A DNA stretch of 9,061 nucleotides. Source: Candidatus Saccharibacteria bacterium UBA2834. Its GTDB lineage: Bacteria; Patescibacteriota; Saccharimonadia; Saccharimonadales; Saccharimonadaceae. The notes beneath the pieces are model-generated. The model was given only the letters and a program-made list of their open reading frames with translations. It did not search any database and had not been told where the DNA came from. The stretch is from the NCBI GenBank assembly GCA_002351365.1, contig DEGE01000032.1, positions 1 through 9,061 of the forward strand. Reading direction: 5' to 3'. The translations under genes and the position numbers were made by a program. The first letter of the stretch is position 1. Every line of letters begins with the position of its first letter. Of the stretch, positions 4,907 to 9,061 are shown one piece after another.

Positions 4907-5158
4907 ATGTTACGCAAGAACACAATCGCATTCTTCAACTTCGTCATCGACATGATCTCCACTTTAATCGATCAGTGTCTCAACAGAAGCAGAGAAAACG
5001 GCGCTTCGGACGAGGACTACGGCATTACATACCACCCATACGGAATTGATAAAGAGCTCGCAAAGCCCTCGGATCTCGACGATTATTATTGCCTGGAACA
5101 ATTTCATTGTCACTCATGTAGTTGCGGTACGCCTCGTAGTAGAAACGGTTGCGCTTGA
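4907..5158 (+). CDS. Small protein of unknown function, probably highly transcribed
   Basis: 83 residues, not recognised. The N-terminus (MLRKNTIAFFNFVIDMISTL, residues 1-20) is amphipathic or hydrophobic and could touch a membrane. Residues 25-63 are polar (NRSRENGASDEDYG, YHPYGIDKELAKPSDLDDYY). The end is rich in Cys and His (CHSCSCG). The first 40 codons favour AAC, TTC, ATC and GAC, as in well-expressed genes. It has a consensus promoter and a strong AAGGAGG ten bases before the ATG, so the start is secure. The last 134 bases run antisense into the phosphotransferase gene. Codon choice changes near 5040-5090, so the true original C-terminus may have been lost and the tail may be read-through into neighbouring DNA. 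It could be a small regulator, toxin-like peptide or element protein. No function is assigned. Confidence 0.6.
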   Translation: MLRKNTIAFFNFVIDMISTLIDQCLNRSRENGASDEDYGITYHPYGIDKELAKPSDLDDYYCLEQFHCHSCSCGTPRSRNGCA

Positions 5159-7229
5159 TGATATCGCGCAAATCGGCGGCGGAATTCTTTTTATCATAAT
5201 AATCCCATAAATCACCAATCTTTAGCATCCAAATATCATCTTCATTTTCGAGTACGTCTTGGCGTTTTAATTCTTTCGCAAGCTCGAGCGTATAAATGTG
5301 AATAATGTAATAGAAACGGGTGGAAACATCACGAAACTCCTCGCGCCACCACAACATTTTGCGCATCTTTGTAATTTTCGCCTCAATCTTGCGGAACTTT
5401 TTGTCACCAACTTTTTGTTTAATGCGATCAAGAATTTCGCGATAGCTCTGATGATTGCGTTCTTGGTCGTGCTCTGGACCGTATTGGTTCTCCAAATCTA
5501 CCATATTCTTAATATTGATAATGTATGGAAGCGGATTCTCATAATAGCACTCGTATGCGACATCCAACTCCTTATCGGAGTGGTAGCCGTAATCGTCGAT
5601 GACTTTTTGAACTTCTTTTGCAATCTTCGTTTGTTGTTTTTGAACTTCCTTAAGAATGACTTTTGGTGAAGATTTTTGCCAGAAAGCTTTTTCTTTACTA
5701 TTGCGACGGATTTTGCGACTCACATTCCACATGGCATAAAATGGCCGCAAGTGAGAAATATCCTTGATGCCGCCCAGTACAGTTAGATATTCGTCTTCGG
5801 TTAAGTACTTCAAAAGGCTATCTTTATAGAGCGATTGATGAACAGTATTGATAAAAATTTGCCAGAAGTAAGTTGACTCGCTGAAATAATAATCATCTTT
5901 GACGAGCGTGAGCCAAACTTTTTCGATGTCCGCCTTGTTGTCGTCAAAATGCTCGATGTAATTATTGTATTTCTCGAGCAATTCGCTTTTTAGACGCTCT
6001 GCATTCTTTTCGCGATATGACACGATTTTTTTCTGCGCAATCGCCATGCGACCCAATTTTGCCAGCGCCGAAACTGAAAGCGATGTTGTTTGTCCTTCCC
6101 CTTCATAGTCGCCCTTAATGCCATATTCGCTGTCGAATTCGCGCTCGCGATAACCTGGAATTTGACTCATGGCCTGCTTAACGACACTCAAATTCCAATA
6201 GCAACGCGCAAAGAACATATCGCCCATCACGTGCTGGTCGAGGTAAGACTGAGGAAGGATTTTAGAGTCCACAATAAACTTGGCTAGAATATGATCCCAA
6301 ATATATTCATACAGGCTCCACATATATGGTGTACAGATAGTGGCCGAAACGCCACCATCCTTAAAGTCGGCAGTAGACCAAAGATCATGATAGCCCCCGT
6401 ATACAATCTTCGTGATTTTGCGTGCTTGAAGAATATAAAGTTTATCTTTCTTGATTGCAAATTCGATATCGCACGGAAAACCAAAATGATGCTGAATTTC
6501 AGCAAAAACTTTACCATACTCACGAACCTGCGCTTCTTTGAGCATGCGATTCTTCTTGTTGAATTCAACTTCATCCGCATACCAGTTATACAGGTATTCA
6601 TCGGGTTTCTTTCGGCCGGAGACTAGATTTTCGCCGATACCTCGCGCCGTCTCAATTAGCATAGTTTTATCGTTGCCGCTTACTGGATTGACCGTAAAAC
6701 AGATACCACTAAATTCAGGGTCCACCATTTCCTGCACGACGACCGCCATCTTGAGCGATTTTAGGCTGATTTTGTTTTTCTTGCAGTAGGCCACGATATT
6801 CTTGTTATAAGTAGCTTTATAGCATTCAATAATTTTACTGATAATTTCTTTTTCCGAGACATAGAGAAATGTTTCGTATTGCCCCGCAAATGATAGGTCA
6901 CCCAAATCCTCTTTCGTGCAGCTGCTACGAACGGCGTATTTTTTGCGCGGCGAAATGAGTTCTTTAATCTGGCCGAGCGTTTCATCATCAAACTTAGCCT
7001 GACTAAATTGGCGCATCGTGAGTTTGCTTAAGCCCTCGCTACCCTTTTCGGACAAGTCTCGATTAATTGACTGCTTGAGCGAGTTTTTAGCAATAAACTC
7101 ATCAAAAGTATCACTGTCAATCACAAAGCCATTTGGCACGTTGAAGCCAGCTTGGCGCATTTCGATTAATGAGTTTGCCTTGTTGCCGTTTTTCTTTGAA
7201 ATTTTTCCGTCATCGAATCTGCTGATCAT
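5025..7229 (-). pseudogene. PEP-synthase/rifampin-phosphotransferase-like protein lacking its phosphohistidine domain
   Basis: 734 residues. The N-terminal ATP-grasp domain of the PPDK/PEP-synthase family (about 14-275) is complete in motifs: KANSLIEMRQAGFNVPNGFVI, YAVRSSCTKEDLGDLSFAGQ (Arg101), MAVVVQEMVDPEFSGICFTV, IETARGIGENLVSG, CDIEFAIKKDKLYILQARKIT. Residues 280-710 are a long helical middle domain like that of rifampin phosphotransferase and PEP-synthase-like proteins (WWREEFRDVSTRFYY; DIWMLKIGDLWDYY). The C-terminal swivelling domain, with its Gly-rich GG-S/T-H-A phosphohistidine motif of about 100 residues, is absent. After YRNYMSDNEIVPG the frame dissolves into NNNRRDPRALRALYQ and stops, and I found no domain in the other frames. 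Without the His carrier it cannot complete the usual ATP-to-acceptor transfer, unless another protein supplies it. Start ATG 7229 follows GAGGAGAG, 13 bases after the stop of the CarS-like gene, so the two are probably co-transcribed. Its 3' end is overlapped by the plus-strand gene at 4907. Confidence 0.8.
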
Positions 7230-7242
7230 AGTCTCTCCTCAC

Positions 7243-7845
7243 TCAGAACATATTTTTTCTTAACCCAGCCAAATACAATAAAACATTAAAAATGATATGG
7301 GTTACAGATCCAACTAGGACATAGAGCAGGTAGAATCCAATCGACATTGGATAAAAAATACAAACTACTAGACAGACGCCAAAAACCGAGTCCGCCTGAT
7401 CGAGAAAAGTAAAGAAATATTTTGTAAATCCATGAGCGCTCTTGCCGGGCTTGATGTCGAGGCGGCGCTTCAAAAAACTGTTTGGCAGTTCAAACACCGC
7501 ATAAGCTAGACCAATTAGAGCACCAACCCATAAATTGAAAAGTGGCGTATTGGCATGATTCTGCCAAATGTAACTGTATTTATTCCAATTTAATAGATCG
7601 AAAAGTATGCCAAAAAGCACCATAAAGATTGCATTTAATACGACGTATCCGAGCAGGCCTTTCCAGGTCTTATGATCGCCGAAGATGCGTTTGCCATCCC
7701 GGAAATTCTTCCCAGCATCGATGGAGCGCTTAAGATTCAAGAGATAGTTTGATTTACACCAGAGAGAGTTAATGACGCCGGCCACAATTGGCGTAAGTAA
7801 AGTTGCGTACATCAAAAATAAGGTCTTCCCAAACTCCATATACAT
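7243..7845 (-). CDS. CarS-like CDP-archaeol synthase family membrane protein
   Basis: 200-residue integral membrane protein of the CDP-archaeol synthase/CarS family (CTP-dependent cytidylyltransferases acting on lipid phosphates). Signature parts: GKRIFGDHKTWKG (51-63), ELPNSFLKRRLDIKPG (119-134) and the acidic motif DQADSVFG (149-156), which fits the metal/CTP site of this superfamily. Hydrophobic segments lie at about 8-29, 64-85, 104-121, 153-166 and 168-193. Bacterial members exist, so an archaeal lipid need not be involved. The actual lipid or polyprenyl alcohol is unknown. It is the first gene of an apparent operon with the PEP-synthase-like gene, which begins 13 bases later. The start is uncertain: ATG 7845, or ATG 7839 seven bases after a TAAAAT box, which would be leaderless. 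No Shine-Dalgarno site is seen. The intergenic region is shared with the divergent phosphatase gene. Confidence 0.85.
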   Translation of the reverse strand: MYMEFGKTLFLMYATLLTPIVAGVINSLWCKSNYLLNLKRSIDAGKNFRDGKRIFGDHKTWKGLLGYVVLNAIFMVLFGILFDLLNWNKYSYIWQNHANTPLFNLWVGALIGLAYAVFELPNSFLKRRLDIKPGKSAHGFTKYFFTFLDQADSVFGVCLVVCIFYPMSIGFYLLYVLVGSVTHIIFNVLLYLAGLRKNMF

Positions 7846-7892
7846 AATTTTATCACTAAAAGCATGGATTTCCGCCGAATACCACCCCTCTA

Positions 7893-7921
7893 TTGATAAT
7901 TCTTATGTTTTGTGGTATAAT
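7893..7921 (+). promoter_or_regulatory. Strong promoter giving a leaderless phosphatase mRNA
   Basis: TTGATA (7893-7898), 17 bases, TATAAT (7916-7921) with an extended -10 TGG. RNA should start near 7928, within about three bases of the ATG at 7931. There is no room for a Shine-Dalgarno site. Confidence 0.8.
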
Positions 7922-7930
7922 ATATATTAT

Positions 7931-8386
7931 ATGCGCGTTTTAGTGAAATCCTTATACGACACTTTTGATTACGTAATGGAGCATTATTATCCATTTGGGC
8001 TCGAGGAATTTGCTGAAAAACGCGACACTTACGCCGTCATCTCCATCCAGGACAGCCACACCGGAGGCTTCGGGATCCAATTTACTACCAATCGTTTTTG
8101 CAAAGACGTGCTCACGCTCCTGATAGACGACACCGTCAAAGAAGTAGACGGCGCCGTCCTATTCAACGAGACACACGCCCGCCAAATCATCGACTTCATC
8201 AAAAAGAATCGCGACAAGGTAGATACGCTCGTTATTCACTGCTATGCCGGACAATCACGCTCGGCGGCGGTCGGGGCATTCGCCATGGAGTATCTGGGAC
8301 AAGATAGTAGCGACTTCATTCAGAATCATCGGCCAAACCCATACATCTTAAAGCTTTTGCGCGAGTTCAATCACGCCGCTGCGTAG
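7931..8386 (+). CDS. Dual-specificity/tyrosine-type protein phosphatase
   Basis: 151 residues with the cysteine-phosphatase P-loop at VIHCYAGQSRSAA: nucleophile Cys104 preceded by His103, phosphate-binding Arg110, following Ser111. The order of a small DSP/PTP fold is visible: an N-terminal strand (MRVLVKSLYDT), an AVISIQD strand (36-41), LTLLIDD (61-67, possible general-acid Asp66/67), the helix ARQIIDFIKKN and then the P-loop. It would remove phosphate from phosphotyrosine, phosphoserine/threonine or a small phosphorylated molecule in the cytoplasm. I chose ATG 7931 because the promoter lies directly before it. The open frame runs further upstream across the promoter to 7772, antisense to the CarS-like gene, and that extension is not coding. 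It is divergent from the CarS-like operon. Its last 20 bases overlap the 3' end of the opposing membrane-protein gene, with no terminator between them. Confidence 0.9.
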   Translation: MRVLVKSLYDTFDYVMEHYYPFGLEEFAEKRDTYAVISIQDSHTGGFGIQFTTNRFCKDVLTLLIDDTVKEVDGAVLFNETHARQIIDFIKKNRDKVDTLVIHCYAGQSRSAAVGAFAMEYLGQDSSDFIQNHRPNPYILKLLREFNHAAA

Positions 8387-9061
8387 TTTCTAATACACCA
8401 TCTTGCGCCGGCATAACCCCCTCAGAGCGAAAATAGGTCGAAGTCGCAAAATCCAATACGAGCAGCACTACGAGTAGTGTAGTTATGTTAAAAATTGTCT
8501 TTCGTGGCATACGCTCAATTATATTGTCAATAAACGGCGCTACATAGTATACGACCGTCATTCCACCAATACCGAACGCCAATAACCCCTCGAGGCATAT
8601 TCTGCCATTAATATTCATGAAATGCCCCGTATAATCCCACCAACGCATACCGTAATGCAATTCCGATACATACGAAGTCAGGTATTCGATAATGCCGCTC
8701 GCAATAAAAATTAAGAAAAATTCAACTACTGGTTTTTCGCGATAACGGTAACCCAGCGCCAACGCCAGAATTCCACCAAAGCCGTAAATTGGCAACCATG
8801 GGCCAAAATTCATACCACGATTAACGAAGTCTCCGGTCGTATACATAAACAATGCCACCTCCCAAAACCAACCGATAATCGCAAAAACAAAGAACAGTAC
8901 GACAATAGATAAAAACGAATAACGCTTAAAATAGTTTAGGCGGTGCATGCGCGGCGTCCGCATTGGTGTCGGAGACAAGCGATCGGGGTAAGATAGGCCG
9001 TTTTTAATTTCACGGTATTCGGCTAGACTGCGTTCCTTAATTTCGCGGGAAAGAATCTTTT
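8367..9061 (-). CDS. CmpB-family (putative ABC transporter type IV) membrane protein, N-terminus outside window
   Basis: Membrane protein of the ABC_trans_CmpB family, often annotated as a putative ABC transporter permease, whose transport role is unproven. Family hallmarks: FFVFAIIGWFWEV in the first membrane helix, VNRGMNFGPWLPIYGFGG, ASGIIEYLTSYVSELHYG, and WWDYTGHFMNINGRICLEG. The sequence shows five to six hydrophobic segments. The frame stays open upstream of the TTG at 8978 and the ATG at 8963 through coding-like sequence (SREIKERSLAEYREIKNG) to the window edge. The gene therefore probably begins beyond 9061 with a charged cytoplasmic N-terminal extension. It is partial here, at 231 codons or more. 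It ends with TGA at 8367-8369, inside the last codons of the convergent phosphatase gene. No partner ATPase is in view. Confidence 0.85.
   Translation of the reverse strand, partial: KILSREIKERSLAEYREIKNGLSYPDRLSPTPMRTPRMHRLNYFKRYSFLSIVVLFFVFAIIGWFWEVALFMYTTGDFVNRGMNFGPWLPIYGFGGILALALGYRYREKPVVEFFLIFIASGIIEYLTSYVSELHYGMRWWDYTGHFMNINGRICLEGLLAFGIGGMTVVYYVAPFIDNIIERMPRKTIFNITTLLVVLLVLDFATSTYFRSEGVMPAQDGVLETTQRRD

Noticed and set aside
5298..5669. 123-codon hydrophobic plus-strand frame
   Set aside because: Antisense of the helical middle domain of the PEP-synthase-like gene. The hydrophobicity comes from complementing Lys/Glu codons.
7772..7930. Upstream extension of the phosphatase frame
   Set aside because: It crosses the consensus promoter and is antisense to the CarS-like gene. 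The promoter fixes the start at 7931.
1..9061. CRISPR array, intact insertion sequence or replication origin
   Set aside because: No evenly spaced direct repeats, no DDE transposase with terminal repeats, and no DnaA-box cluster or Rep gene seen.

Overview
The window is bacterial. It is moderately AT-rich, uses the standard code with UGA as a stop, and has strong AAGGAGG Shine-Dalgarno sites. No single gene fixes the taxon. The recombinase module (small HTH/zinc protein plus large serine recombinase) is of the type common in Clostridia and other Firmicutes and their mobile elements. The membrane protein of the CmpB/type-IV ABC family, the CarS-like protein and two apparently leaderless promoters would also fit a Patescibacteria/Saccharibacteria-type genome. 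I treat the host as undetermined between these.

Left part (1-1930, minus strand): a mobile-element integration module. A 94-residue HTH plus zinc-ribbon protein (1379-1663) has no ATG/GTG/TTG start. It appears to start at AUU behind a perfect Shine-Dalgarno site. It is followed by a large serine recombinase (start 1304) with a one-base frameshift near 232-236. The missing C-terminus continues in the neighbouring frame to the window edge, where another Shine-Dalgarno site announces a further gene. Upstream, 1664-1940 holds three inverted repeats and at most a very short ORF.

Middle (1941-4906): a 598-residue multidomain protein with Sel1/TPR repeats (1941-3737, minus), then about 500 bases without a recognisable gene. 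This stretch has a row of perfect hairpins, a 39-codon plus-strand frame, a plus-strand terminator, a 3'-tRNA-like fragment and a minus-strand terminator. Next comes a stand-alone CdiA-C-like PD-(D/E)XK nuclease (4234-4626, minus) with a -10 box only six bases from its ATG. A hairpin-rich gap with a terminator leads to a near-perfect consensus promoter reading rightwards into a small unknown gene at 4907.

Right part (4907-9061): the small plus-strand gene runs 134 bases into the 3' end of a PEP-synthase/rifampin-phosphotransferase-like gene (5025-7229, minus). That gene stops exactly where its phosphohistidine domain should begin. It sits 13 bases behind a CarS-like CDP-archaeol-synthase-family membrane protein (7243-7845, minus), in an apparent two-gene operon. 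Divergent from this is a leaderless dual-specificity-type phosphatase (7931-8386, plus). It overlaps tail to tail by 20 bases with a CmpB-family membrane protein (8367 to beyond 9061, minus).

Taken together, the region looks like accessory DNA with several lesions: an AUU start, a frameshifted recombinase, a truncated phosphotransferase and an orphan tRNA tail. The most interesting functional pairing is the CarS-like cytidylyltransferase with the PEP-synthase-like kinase. The most interesting unexplained DNA is the structured stretch 3817-4103.
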